In this document: positions 34,965 through 43,841 of the stretch, piece after piece | Numbering within the stretch: position 1 is the first letter of the stretch | Layout: the number at the start of each line of letters is the position of its first letter | From: Paucihalobacter ruber | GTDB taxonomy: Bacteria; Bacteroidota; Bacteroidia; Flavobacteriales; Flavobacteriaceae | Assembly (NCBI RefSeq): GCF_006494535.1 | Contig: NZ_VHIQ01000007.1 | Span: forward strand, 1-64,000 | Length of the DNA stretch: 64,000 nt | Direction: 5' to 3' | Position numbers and translations under genes: made by a program | The notes under the pieces: model-generated | What the model saw: only the letters and a program-made list of their open reading frames with translations | What the model was told of the DNA's origin: nothing | Database searches by the model: none

Positions 34965-36513
34965 TTTGCTGTAAGTTTGAATTTAAATTAATATTCTCCT
35001 GAGGAATTGGAAGAACGTACTTTGGTGAAGGGTAGTTCAAATCACAAACAATTGCCAGGCAGCCGTCATTTCTCGTAATTGACCTTTGATTTCTACCCAA
35101 ATCAAAAAAGTAATGCCCTTCAAAAGCCAATTCTCTTCGTCTTTCATTAAGGATTTCATTTTGTAAATTAGTGGTGCTACTTATTAAACTGGCATTAGCA
35201 CGCACTCTTATGAAATTCAAATAGTTTAAAGCATCATCAGTTCTGTTTAAGTTGTATGCAGCTTCTGAAGCGATTAAATACATTTCGCTCAATCTAACAG
35301 CAGGATAGGGTGGTGTATCTTGAAACTTTCTGGTAAAGTAATAGTTAACATTTTCTAATTCGCCATTAATATTAGTTGCCAGAGATTGCTCTAAGAACAT
35401 TTGAGATCTAATATCGAAAGATTCATATAGGCTAAGTAAATCATTGGTAGCTACATAATTTCCATAGGCAGTTATAGTTTGAAATCCAAAGTGCTGCGAC
35501 AGTGATCCTCCGGCACTGCCGCCAGAATCTCTAGGTACCGACAGTTGCAATAGTATCTCAGTCATTGGAACTACAGAGTTTTCCCATTCACTCAAGTAAT
35601 TCTCTTGTGAGGTTAAATTAACTCCAGAGGTATTGATAACTTCTATGGCCGTTTCAAAAGCGTTTTGCCAATCGTTTTTGTTTAAATAGACTCTGGCTAA
35701 AATTGCTTTGGTATTATTTTCGTTAAAATAGGTTTGAATTGGACCATCCAAGGCTGATAGGTTTGTATACAAACTTAAAGCCCGTTGAATATCATCAATG
35801 ATGAGGGTATAGGTATTATCTAAAGTCTCTCTTGAAGGAAATGTTACACCACTTTCTGTTAAGGTAGTTCTATTGTAAACTATTCCAAGGTGTGAAGCAT
35901 TAGGTGTAAAACTATAGTTTTGAGCATACACTAAGGCCAATAAAAAGTGAGCGTAAGCTCTAATGGATAAAGCCTCGGCTTTTATTTGATTTTTTTCTGA
36001 ATTGGTAGCGTCAATAAGGTCGTCTACAAATTCTAAAATGAGGTTAGCTTGATTAATAACTGAATAGGACTGTTGGTAAAACGAGCTAAAATCGCCTGAA
36101 ATAGCTTGATCTTGAAAAGAATAAACATTTTCTATTCTAAACGGAATTATTATATTACCGCGATTGCTACCGGTAGGTATTGGAGTAAATTTGATGTTGC
36201 CGCCTTGCATATCGGCATAAACTGCAAATCGCTCTTCTCTTACGCTGGCTTCTAAAGTGGTATAAGTACCATTTAGAGCCGCCAAAACGCCTTCTTTAGT
36301 AGATAACAATTCTGTAATAGAAGTTTGATTTCCAGGTTCTTGCTCAAGAAAATCGCTACATGAAAATAAAATTAGTCCTAACAATATTATTATAGTATAA
36401 TGATTAAATACTATTTTGATTTGTCTTGAAAACTTGCCTTGACTTAACATACCGAAATGATAAGTTTTGAATGCTATGTTTTTTAATAAATATTTTTTTA
36501 ATAGTCTTTTCAT
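34951..36513 (-). CDS. SusD/RagB family nutrient-binding lipoprotein
   Basis: About 520 residues. Lipobox ILFSC precedes SDFLEQEPGNQTSITELLSTKEGVLAALNGTY, the SusD N-terminal signature; the C-terminal SusD domain includes VRLSEMYLIASEAAYNL, ALNYLNFIRVRA and ILNERRRELAFEGHYFFDLGR. The N-terminus is unusually long before the lipid Cys; starts at 36531, 36513 (chosen, 4 bp after the susC stop) or a later Met are all possible. It forms the extracellular lid of the SusC partner. Iron, haem or another ligand rather than a glycan may be the cargo here, given the FecR control and the peroxidase downstream. Confidence 0.9.
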   Translation of the reverse strand: MKRLLKKYLLKNIAFKTYHFGMLSQGKFSRQIKIVFNHYTIIILLGLILFSCSDFLEQEPGNQTSITELLSTKEGVLAALNGTYTTLEASVREERFAVYADMQGGNIKFTPIPTGSNRGNIIIPFRIENVYSFQDQAISGDFSSFYQQSYSVINQANLILEFVDDLIDATNSEKNQIKAEALSIRAYAHFLLALVYAQNYSFTPNASHLGIVYNRTTLTESGVTFPSRETLDNTYTLIIDDIQRALSLYTNLSALDGPIQTYFNENNTKAILARVYLNKNDWQNAFETAIEVINTSGVNLTSQENYLSEWENSVVPMTEILLQLSVPRDSGGSAGGSLSQHFGFQTITAYGNYVATNDLLSLYESFDIRSQMFLEQSLATNINGELENVNYYFTRKFQDTPPYPAVRLSEMYLIASEAAYNLNRTDDALNYLNFIRVRANASLISSTTNLQNEILNERRRELAFEGHYFFDLGRNQRSITRNDGCLAIVCDLNYPSPKYVLPIPQENINLNSNLQQNESY

Positions 36514-36517
36514 ACTT

Positions 36518-39500
36518 TTAAAATCTAGCATTTAATCCCAGTGAAATAGTTCTGTTTTGCGGGTACAAAAATCTAAACTCTCTTATACCATTCCGGTCTA
36601 CCGGACTTTTTTGTTTGTACCAATAAGCCACGTTAGTGGCATCAATAAAGACAGAAAGGTTATCTATAAACAACTGTTCCTTTTTTAATGGGATATTATA
36701 GTTTAGATTGATATTGTTTAGTTTTAGGTAGGTATTGTCGTAAACAAATTTACTTAAATTAGGAATGATAGGATTATTGTTAATTACGAGTGGATTGATT
36801 GCAATATCTCCAGGAGCCGACCAATAATCCAGTGCGTTAACAGACATGTTTCGGTTTACTGAAATTCGGTATTGGTCTACTAGTTCGTCTTGAATTAAAA
36901 AATCACCGCCAATTTGATAAGATCCTCTTATGGCTAGTGTAAGTTGCTTAAAAAAAATAAAGGTTGTTGAAAAGCCCCCAAAAGCATCTGCTTGTCTGTC
37001 TCCAATAGGCACCCAATCTGTATTTCCAAATAGGCTGGTGTAAGTAGCTGCATCATAAATTTCGCCTTGTCTTTCTACTAGATTTCGTCCGGTTGCAGGA
37101 TCTATACCTGCCCATTTTACACCCCATATGGTTGAAGTGCTAAATCCTATTTGCTGAGACAAGGCACGTTCAGAACCGGAGAAGGCACTTCCGGCACCAA
37201 TAAGATCAGTGACCTTGTTTTCTAAAGTTGCAATATTGAATGAGGCATTCCACTTAAAGTTTTCTTTTTCAAATAATTTTATATTAGTTGAAAATTCGAT
37301 ACCTCTGTTATACATACTTGCAGCGTTTAACTGTATGGAGGTATAACCTGTTTCATTAGGAATACTGCGTGAAGTAATAAGATCCTGAATATCGTCGTGA
37401 TATACGTCAAGCCCCAAACTTATTTTCTTAAATATATTCCACTCTACTCCTGCGTTAAATTTATTGTTGGTCTCCCAGCTTAAGTTACCATTAGGTGCTG
37501 CACTTGGTGTTGCGCTAATGCCACCATTATAGCCATTTTGAGATACTATATAAAGCCCTCTGGAACGATAAGACCCAATTCTAGAATTACCTGTAGAGCC
37601 ATAACTAAGTTTAAGCTTTAAAAAATCAATCCAAGAACTATTTGCCAGAAAATCTTCATTTGTTAAGATCCAGCTTATTCCCGCTCCGCCATTAAGAGCC
37701 ACATTTGTATCTACGCCAAATACAGAGCTTTCATCTCGACGAATATTGGCAAGCAAAAAATACTTTCCTTTATAGTTATAATTGAATTGAGCAAAGGCCG
37801 AAACCCTGGAATTATAATTAATATCTTGTTGAAAATTTTGCAGCGATCTTGTTTCATCTTGTGTTGTATTAGGGTTGTCATCCTGTAGAGCATCTTCCAC
37901 ATTATTGATAACATTAGGGTTTACAAAACCCCTCCCGGAAGCATATCCGAAATCTGTTTTTTCTTCAGATAATTCCACTCCCGTGATTGCTCCAAAGCTG
38001 TGATGTTCGCCAAACTGAGTGTCGTAAAGCAATTGTCCCTGCCAGTTCCACTTAGTGGTTTCTCGGTTATTAAGTAGTCGTCTGCCCCAAGCCGGATAAG
38101 TCACGCCATCAAGTGTGAAGGTGCCATTTAACTGACCACTTTCATTTAGCCCGGAAAAATAGCGGTCTTGTTCTCTAGTTTTGTAATCTATACCAAATAG
38201 GGTATAGACTCTTAGAGCATTTGAAATATTGTAATTAACGGAAAAACTTCCTATAAGTCCATATGTATCTGCAATATTTTTGTTTTGTTCAACAGCGGCC
38301 AAGGGATTACCCAAACCTTGTATTCCCAATAGAGCAAAGGTTCCATCGTCATTAAAAGGCGATAAAGTTGGCGGAAGGGCAAAATTAAAATAAATATTCG
38401 GGGCGTCTTTCCTAATAAAACTAGGCGACATAGATAATTGCATATTTAACTTATTTACTTTGTAACCCAAATTTATGCCGAGATTATATTGTTTGGTATT
38501 ATTGCCAATTTGTGCTTCATCAATATTTAAATGATTAATACTTGCCCTGTAAGTAAAATTATTTGAGCCTCCCGAAACGTTAAAATTATAACGTTTAAAT
38601 TCACCTGTTCCGTTGAGTAAATTAAACCAATCAGTGTCAACACCATTGAAGTCGATTGTTTGCTGTCCTGTATTTGTTAAATATTCATTACGCAGTTGTG
38701 TATACTGCTCGCCGTTCAAATACTTTATTTGGTTAATTGCCGAAGACAAGCCAATTTGGGTAGAAAAGTTATACTTTGCGGCACCTTTTTTTCCTCTTTT
38801 TGTGGTAATCAAAATAACGCCGTTGGCGCCATCTGCACCGTAAATACTTACAGCAGCAGCGTCTTTTAAAACCGTAAAGCTCTCGATGTTTTCAGCAGAT
38901 ATTTGTGACAACGGATTTGATAAATCTTCAGAAAGCGCACCTTGTCCGTCAAAAAAATTGTTATCGATGGTAACCGATTCTGCTATGATAACCCCATCAA
39001 TTATAATTAATGGTTGAGTTGAAGTGCCTAAGTTAGGATTACCTAATGGGGTTAGTGAGCCTTGACCACGAATATCAATTCTAACAGGACCGCCCACGCC
39101 CGAAGTATTTTCAATTAACACTCCTGCAATTTGTCCGGTTACAATTTTATCTATACTTTCTGAAGCTTGTTCAACCGCGATGTCTTCAGATCTAAGGGTA
39201 GCAATACTACCAACAATTTCTTGTTTTGAGGTTTTTGTTCCGTAAGATGAGGTAATAACCACTTGATCTAATTGATCTGCTGATTCTTCCAGATAAATAA
39301 TAAACTCTGAATTATTGCCAATTCTTTGTTCCAATGTTTTCATTCCCAGATATTTTATTTCTAATATCAATTCTGGAATATTGTTGCCTTTTACTAAGTA
39401 GGTAAATTCACCATCAAAATTTGTTACAGCACCTCGTGAACTACCCTTGATTAATACTGTTGCGCCGGCTAAAGGCATGTTATCTGCGGTACTGTAGACT

Positions 39501-39898
39501 TTACCGGTGATAAGCCTTTCAGTTTCTTGTTTAATAGCGGAAGTTGTTGAATTCTTGTTACTTTGGGTTAATAAGATTTGATTATTTAAAATCACATAAT
39601 CTATATTCGTATTTTTAAATACTGCACTAAGCGTTTCCTCGAGTGTTAAATCGCTAATCTTGACAGTTAATTTTTCCCGGTCGTTAATTTTTTGAGAATT
39701 GTAGACCACTCTGTAAGAGGATTGTTGCTCAATTTCCTTGATTATTTTGAAAAGCGGTTGGTCAATAAGATTAATACTAATTTTTGCGTTTTGATTATAG
39801 GCAAACGAACTTATGCTTAGCATAAACAACACCATAAAAGATGTAATTGTCTTTTTGTGAAGTTTGATTGATTGGTTATGTATTGAATTGTTTGTCAT
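36518..39898 (-). CDS. SusC/RagA-type TonB-dependent transporter with STN domain
   Basis: 1126 residues. After a signal sequence (to SSFAYNQ) comes an STN domain (ISINLIDQPLFKIIKEIEQQS, about 40-115), used to signal to FecR-type anti-sigma factors. A carboxypeptidase-regulatory-like domain (ITGKVYSTADNMPLAGATVLIKG) and the plug with the SusC signature (SSYGTKTSKQEIVGSI and AVSIYGADGANGVILITTK) follow. The 22-strand barrel ends with RTISLGLNARF. The STN domain plus adjacent fecR and sigma genes indicate signal-transducing transport: substrate arrival induces its own operon. The cargo is not deducible. Confidence 0.95.
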   Translation of the reverse strand: MTNNSIHNQSIKLHKKTITSFMVLFMLSISSFAYNQNAKISINLIDQPLFKIIKEIEQQSSYRVVYNSQKINDREKLTVKISDLTLEETLSAVFKNTNIDYVILNNQILLTQSNKNSTTSAIKQETERLITGKVYSTADNMPLAGATVLIKGSSRGAVTNFDGEFTYLVKGNNIPELILEIKYLGMKTLEQRIGNNSEFIIYLEESADQLDQVVITSSYGTKTSKQEIVGSIATLRSEDIAVEQASESIDKIVTGQIAGVLIENTSGVGGPVRIDIRGQGSLTPLGNPNLGTSTQPLIIIDGVIIAESVTIDNNFFDGQGALSEDLSNPLSQISAENIESFTVLKDAAAVSIYGADGANGVILITTKRGKKGAAKYNFSTQIGLSSAINQIKYLNGEQYTQLRNEYLTNTGQQTIDFNGVDTDWFNLLNGTGEFKRYNFNVSGGSNNFTYRASINHLNIDEAQIGNNTKQYNLGINLGYKVNKLNMQLSMSPSFIRKDAPNIYFNFALPPTLSPFNDDGTFALLGIQGLGNPLAAVEQNKNIADTYGLIGSFSVNYNISNALRVYTLFGIDYKTREQDRYFSGLNESGQLNGTFTLDGVTYPAWGRRLLNNRETTKWNWQGQLLYDTQFGEHHSFGAITGVELSEEKTDFGYASGRGFVNPNVINNVEDALQDDNPNTTQDETRSLQNFQQDINYNSRVSAFAQFNYNYKGKYFLLANIRRDESSVFGVDTNVALNGGAGISWILTNEDFLANSSWIDFLKLKLSYGSTGNSRIGSYRSRGLYIVSQNGYNGGISATPSAAPNGNLSWETNNKFNAGVEWNIFKKISLGLDVYHDDIQDLITSRSIPNETGYTSIQLNAASMYNRGIEFSTNIKLFEKENFKWNASFNIATLENKVTDLIGAGSAFSGSERALSQQIGFSTSTIWGVKWAGIDPATGRNLVERQGEIYDAATYTSLFGNTDWVPIGDRQADAFGGFSTTFIFFKQLTLAIRGSYQIGGDFLIQDELVDQYRISVNRNMSVNALDYWSAPGDIAINPLVINNNPIIPNLSKFVYDNTYLKLNNINLNYNIPLKKEQLFIDNLSVFIDATNVAYWYKQKSPVDRNGIREFRFLYPQNRTISLGLNARF

Positions 39899-39907
39899 TT
39901 AAATTAG

Positions 39908-41041
39908 TTATAAACCGGGTGCATTTATACTTATTTTTTTGCCATTAATTTCAAAAGTAAAATCGGTATCAATACTTATAATCTTTAGAATATCAGCTAT
40001 TGAAAGTTCGTTGGTTTTAAATTTCCCAGTAAATTTTTGATCTTCTAAAAAAGGGTAATTTATTTCTATTGAAATATTATAGTTTCGTTCTAATTTAGTT
40101 ATTAAATTTTTAAAGTCGGTGTCTTTAAATACTAATTCTCCTTCCATCCACGAAATACATTCTGAAGGAAGTATTTCAATAATAGTTGATGATTGGTTTT
40201 CTTTATCCCATTTATAGCCAAAACCGGGTGATAGGTTTACCGTATCTTTTTTACGGTTGTTTTCGTTGATAACGTTTATTGATCCTTCTAATAAAGAAGC
40301 TTGAGTAATTTTATCGTCGCCATAGGCAGAAATATTAAATTTGGTGCCAGTAACCAAGATCTCTACAGATGTAGTTTTAACCAAAAAAGGTCTTCCAAAG
40401 TCTTGTTTTACTTCAAAATAGGCTTCACCTGTAAGCAGAACTTCTCTATTGCTTTTTTCTTCAAAATAAGAAGGATAAGTTAATGACGATCCGGAATTAA
40501 GATGAACTAGCGTGCCATCTTCAAGCACCACTTCAAAAGTTTTTCCAAAAGGCACATTTATGGTGTGCATCTCGTATTTATTCGGGGTTGTTTTATTTGA
40601 ATATTCAAGCTTCTTGTCATTTAAAGTAGCTTTGTGACTGTTGTTAAAATTTAAAACCTGATTAATGGTGTTTTCAGGTATTATGATGTTTTTACCATCT
40701 TCTAAGCTAATGGTAACGAAGCTATTAATTTCAGGCTTTTGTGTTTTTATAATCGAATTAAAAACAATACCACCAATGGCTAAAAATAAAATTATAACCG
40801 CTGCATACTTTAAAATAGTTCTTTGATAATAATTTTCAGCAGTTTTAAAGCCAACTGCTTTTTTAACTTTTGCTAATTCTTTCGCCTCATATTTGTAATT
40901 ACTATTTATGGCCCAAGATTGCTTTAGCTTAATAAATGTTTGTTTGTTTTTTTCGGATTTATTGATCCACTCAAATAATTGTGCGGTTTCTTTTTCGCTA
41001 GTCTTAAAACGAAGATACTTGTATATAAGTTTATTAATCAC
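39908..41041 (-). CDS. FecR family anti-sigma factor
   Basis: 377 residues. A cytoplasmic N-terminal part (LFEWINKSEKNKQTFIKLKQSW, about 1-75), one membrane helix at about 78-98 (YAAVIILFLAIGGIVF), then the FecR periplasmic domain (INVPFGKTFEVVLEDGTLVHLNSGSSLTYPSYF, REVLLTGEAYFEV, FLVKTTSVEILVTGTKFNI) and a C-terminal STN-binding region (DTDFKNLITKLERNYNISIEI). It relays the signal from the SusC STN domain to the ECF sigma factor. 9 bp upstream of susC and 57 bp downstream of the sigma gene. Confidence 0.95.
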   Translation of the reverse strand: MINKLIYKYLRFKTSEKETAQLFEWINKSEKNKQTFIKLKQSWAINSNYKYEAKELAKVKKAVGFKTAENYYQRTILKYAAVIILFLAIGGIVFNSIIKTQKPEINSFVTISLEDGKNIIIPENTINQVLNFNNSHKATLNDKKLEYSNKTTPNKYEMHTINVPFGKTFEVVLEDGTLVHLNSGSSLTYPSYFEEKSNREVLLTGEAYFEVKQDFGRPFLVKTTSVEILVTGTKFNISAYGDDKITQASLLEGSINVINENNRKKDTVNLSPGFGYKWDKENQSSTIIEILPSECISWMEGELVFKDTDFKNLITKLERNYNISIEINYPFLEDQKFTGKFKTNELSIADILKIISIDTDFTFEINGKKISINAPGL

Positions 41042-41098
41042 TTGTTAATTGGTGTTTCTTTTAGTAAACCTACATCGATAAAAACCCTAAGAAAATAT

Positions 41099-41677
41099 TT
41101 AAGATAAATAATCTGCTAATTCAATTCTAAAATATTTTAGAGCTTTAGTCATGTGAGCTTCAATAGACTTAATAGATAAATTTAAAATACTTGCAATCTC
41201 AGCATTTTTTAAATTTTCAATTCTTTTTTTAATGAAAATGGTTTTAGTGGGCTCCGGCAAATTTTCTATGCAGTGATTAATCTTTGATTCTAGTTCACTC
41301 AATGTAGCAGAATCAAATTTAAACGATTCAAGAATATCAATATTTAATTGATTTTCATAATTATGTATTATTATACTCTTACTTTTTTGTTTTACAATTT
41401 CATGCCTTAAAATATTCAGGCAATTTGATTTTGCTGAGGTATATAAAAAAGACTTTATTCCTGCGGGCGTATTAATGGTTTCTTTACTCTTCCAAAGGTG
41501 AATGAAGGCTTCTTGAGCTATACTTTTAGATTTATCTTCATCTTTAAGAAACTGTATACAAAATCCAACAATTCTTGAGTAGTAATTATTAAAATAAAAA
41601 TCAAACGCGCGCTCCTGTCCTTTCTTAAAATTTAAGAAAATGTCATTTTCATTCGTGTGAGGATTATATGTACTCAT
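41099..41677 (-). CDS. ECF RNA polymerase sigma-70 factor (FecI-like)
   Basis: 192 residues. Region 2 (AFDFYFNNYYSRIVGFCIQFLKDEDKSKSIAQEAFIHLWK) and region 4 (LPEPTKTIFIKKRIENLKNAEIASILNLSIKSIEAHMTKALKYFR) are clear, as in the Bacteroidota 'RNA polymerase sigma-70 factor, Bacteroides expansion family'. It should direct transcription of the fecR-susC-susD set when released by FecR. No separate promoter is obvious in the 9-bp gap before susC, so the whole group is probably one transcript. Confidence 0.93.
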   Translation of the reverse strand: MSTYNPHTNENDIFLNFKKGQERAFDFYFNNYYSRIVGFCIQFLKDEDKSKSIAQEAFIHLWKSKETINTPAGIKSFLYTSAKSNCLNILRHEIVKQKSKSIIIHNYENQLNIDILESFKFDSATLSELESKINHCIENLPEPTKTIFIKKRIENLKNAEIASILNLSIKSIEAHMTKALKYFRIELADYLS

Positions 41678-41790
41678 ATATGAAAATTGAGCCGTTATTT
41701 TGACTAATTTTTAAATTATCATTTTGCATCATCCAAAACTCCAAAAAAAAAACTAGAAATAAAAATATTATATAAATTCAAACTATTGTT

Positions 41791-41798
41791 TATATTTG
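41791..41798 (+). promoter_or_regulatory. Promoter of tRNA-Leu
   Basis: TATATTTG, a perfect -7 TAnnTTTG box 26 bp upstream of the tRNA start; TTG lies nearby but not at ideal spacing. Confidence 0.55.
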
Positions 41799-41824
41799 CA
41801 GCCCGATATTTTCGGAAAGTCTAC

Positions 41825-41906
41825 GCGGGCGTGGTGGAATTGGTAGACACGCCAGACTTAGGATCTGGTGCCGCGAGGTGTGGGAGTTCGAGTCTCCCCG
41901 CCCGCA
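41825..41906 (+). tRNA. tRNA-Leu (anticodon TAG)
   Basis: Full cloverleaf with an 82-nt body. Acceptor GCGGGCG pairs with CGCCCGC; the D-arm contains GGTGGAATTGGTAGACAC; the anticodon stem CCAGA/TCTGG closes the loop CTTAGGA with anticodon TAG. A class II variable arm and the T-arm with TTCGAGT follow, then discriminator A. CCA is not encoded. A strong terminator follows at 41920. Confidence 0.95.
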
Positions 41907-41919
41907 CAAACTTAAGAAG

Positions 41920-41950
41920 AACGTTATTCTAATAGGGTAGCGTTTTTTGT
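41920..41950 (+). terminator. Intrinsic terminator of tRNA-Leu
   Basis: AACGTTATTCT / AGGGTAGCGTT pair over 11 bp (with G-T pairs) around a 3-nt loop, followed by a T tract. Confidence 0.8.
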
Positions 41951-41963
41951 TTAATTGAAATAA

Positions 41964-42062
41964 GCGGGGAGACGAGAAGTTTATGCTGAGCGAAGTCGAA
42001 GTAAGTCTCCCCGCCCGCACAACTTTAAAAAGAACGTTGCTCTTGTCGGGTGGCGTTTTTTT
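41964..42062 (+). repeat. Palindromic repeat plus second copy of the tRNA-Leu 3' end and terminator
   Basis: The 19 nt at 41891-41909 (T-arm to just past the acceptor) recur exactly at 42004-42022. A left arm GCGGGGAGAC (41964-41973) is the exact reverse complement of GTCTCCCCGC (42005-42014); the 31-nt loop contains GCTGAGCGAAGTCGAAG, a core seen in many Bacteroidota palindromic repeats. A second terminator of the same design as the tRNA terminator follows (AACGTTGCTC / GGGTGGCGTT, 42033-42057, then T7), with base changes that keep pairing. Confidence 0.75.
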
Positions 42063-42232
42063 GTTTATAAAATCATTTAGTTAAGTCAAATAATAGGCCT
42101 TTCTGGCAGCCATTTCTACCTACTAAACTAAAGCTTGAGTTCTTAAAACAGTCTCTAGAATTTTTACTTCATGCAACGTTTTCTAAGCCCCTTTGAACCT
42201 GCAGATTTCTTTTCTCGAAATGACTAATATCA

Positions 42233-42263
42233 TTGATTACATGAGTTTTTGAAGATAACTTTG
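42233..42263 (+). promoter_or_regulatory. Promoter of the adenylation/ACP/KAS gene set
   Basis: TTG at 42233-42235 and TAACTTTG at 42256-42263 fit the -33/-7 elements with a 20-bp spacer. The 5' leader would be about 65 nt. The remaining sequence from 42063 to 42331 shows no gene. Confidence 0.5.
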
Positions 42264-42331
42264 TTAGGCAATGTTATTGTAAAAGTTTAAAGTTGCGCTC
42301 GTATTTCCAATTTAACTAATCATAACAGTCA

Positions 42332-43840
42332 ATGCACATTAATCTTATATCATATTTTGAAAACACAGTCGATTTATTCCCGGATAAAACGGCTATTGGT
42401 GATGGAGAGTCACGGCTAAGTTTTAGTGAACTCAAGCAAAGCGCACAGCAATTGGCTGGATTTATCTCAAAACAATCAGAGTCAATCAATCTCCCAATTG
42501 CTGTTTTTTTGCCAAAAGGTAATGATGCTGTCGTTGCATTTATCGCCATTTTGTATAGTGGTAATTGTTATGCACCACTAGATGTTAAAAATCCTGAAAA
42601 TAGAATCCAATCTGTTATCAATGTTTTACAGCCTGTCGCTGTAATTACCAATAACGCCTATTTTAATAAATTATCGGCCTGTAATTTAAATGTTCAAATT
42701 ATTAATATTGATACCATTGATTGGTTGCAGAGTGAAACCAACAGTTTTAATTACATTCATTGCATTGACACCGATCCTGCTTATATTATACATACTTCTG
42801 GATCAACTGGTGTCCCCAAAGGGGTGGCTATTTCGCATAGATCTATTTTTAATTACATCAATTGGGCAATTGATACTTTTGATATTACAGATAAGGAAAT
42901 TATCGGTAATCAAGCGCCCTTTATTTTTGATAACTCAACGCTAGACTTATATCTCATGATGTTTACGGGCGCTGAGCTTCAAATCGTGCCGGAGCAACTG
43001 TTTATGTTTCCTGCAAAACTTTTAGAATTTTTAGAATTGAATCACATCAATTTTGTGTTTTGGGTACCTTCTGTATTAATTAATATTGCCAATTTAAAAC
43101 TTCTTGAATCGGTAAAAATTAGATCTCTTAGAAAAGTCTTATTTGCAGGTGAGGTAATGTCTACTAAACACTTAAATTATTGGATTAATAATTTAGATAA
43201 AGACGTCTTATTCGCCAATCTTTATGGACCTACAGAAATCACTGTTGATTGCACCTATTATATTATCGACAGAACTTTTAAAGACAATGACGTCTTACCA
43301 ATAGGTAAACCTTGTAAAAATACCGACATCATTATTTTAAATGATCAGAATGAAATTTGTAGTCAAAATGAATTCGGAGAACTCTGCGTAAGAGGTACTT
43401 CGCTCGCCTTAGGTTATTGGAACAATTTTGAAAAAACAGATGCCGTTTTTGTACAGAACCCATTAAATAATTTTTATCCTGAAAAAATATATCGAACCGG
43501 CGATATTGTTTTTACAGATGCGTCTGGCGAGATTATTTACGTTGGAAGAAAAGATCGACAAATAAAGCATTTGGGCTATAGGATTGAATTGGGTGAAATT
43601 GAACATGCGATTTTAAGTACATTCGATTCTATAAATGCTTGTGTTGTATATGATCATAAAGCTAAAGAGCTTGTTTTATTTTATGAATCTACAACCGAAA
43701 TTTCCGTTAAAGATTTTAGAATAAAACTTACTTCAGTACTGTCTAAATATATGATACCAACAAAATATATTAAAACAGAGCAACTGCCCTTAACCATGAG
43801 CGGAAAAATAGATAGAGTTTTACTAGAAAAAACAATTTAA
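42332..43840 (+). CDS. Free-standing amino acid adenylation (DltA-like AMP-ligase) enzyme
   Basis: 502 residues, the size of DltA and other stand-alone adenylation domains. Core motifs are intact: phosphate-binding loop YIIHTSGSTGVPKGVAISH, NLYGPTEITV, YRTGDIVF, GRKDRQIKHLGYRIELGEIE, and the catalytic lysine in SGKIDRVLL at the end. It should activate an amino (or hydroxy) acid as the adenylate and load it on a carrier protein; ACP genes follow two genes downstream. No Dlt partners (DltB/D) are present, so D-alanylation of teichoic acid is excluded. It opens a closely spaced set running to 47042. Confidence 0.87.
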   Translation: MHINLISYFENTVDLFPDKTAIGDGESRLSFSELKQSAQQLAGFISKQSESINLPIAVFLPKGNDAVVAFIAILYSGNCYAPLDVKNPENRIQSVINVLQPVAVITNNAYFNKLSACNLNVQIINIDTIDWLQSETNSFNYIHCIDTDPAYIIHTSGSTGVPKGVAISHRSIFNYINWAIDTFDITDKEIIGNQAPFIFDNSTLDLYLMMFTGAELQIVPEQLFMFPAKLLEFLELNHINFVFWVPSVLINIANLKLLESVKIRSLRKVLFAGEVMSTKHLNYWINNLDKDVLFANLYGPTEITVDCTYYIIDRTFKDNDVLPIGKPCKNTDIIILNDQNEICSQNEFGELCVRGTSLALGYWNNFEKTDAVFVQNPLNNFYPEKIYRTGDIVFTDASGEIIYVGRKDRQIKHLGYRIELGEIEHAILSTFDSINACVVYDHKAKELVLFYESTTEISVKDFRIKLTSVLSKYMIPTKYIKTEQLPLTMSGKIDRVLLEKTI

Positions 43841-43841
43841 T

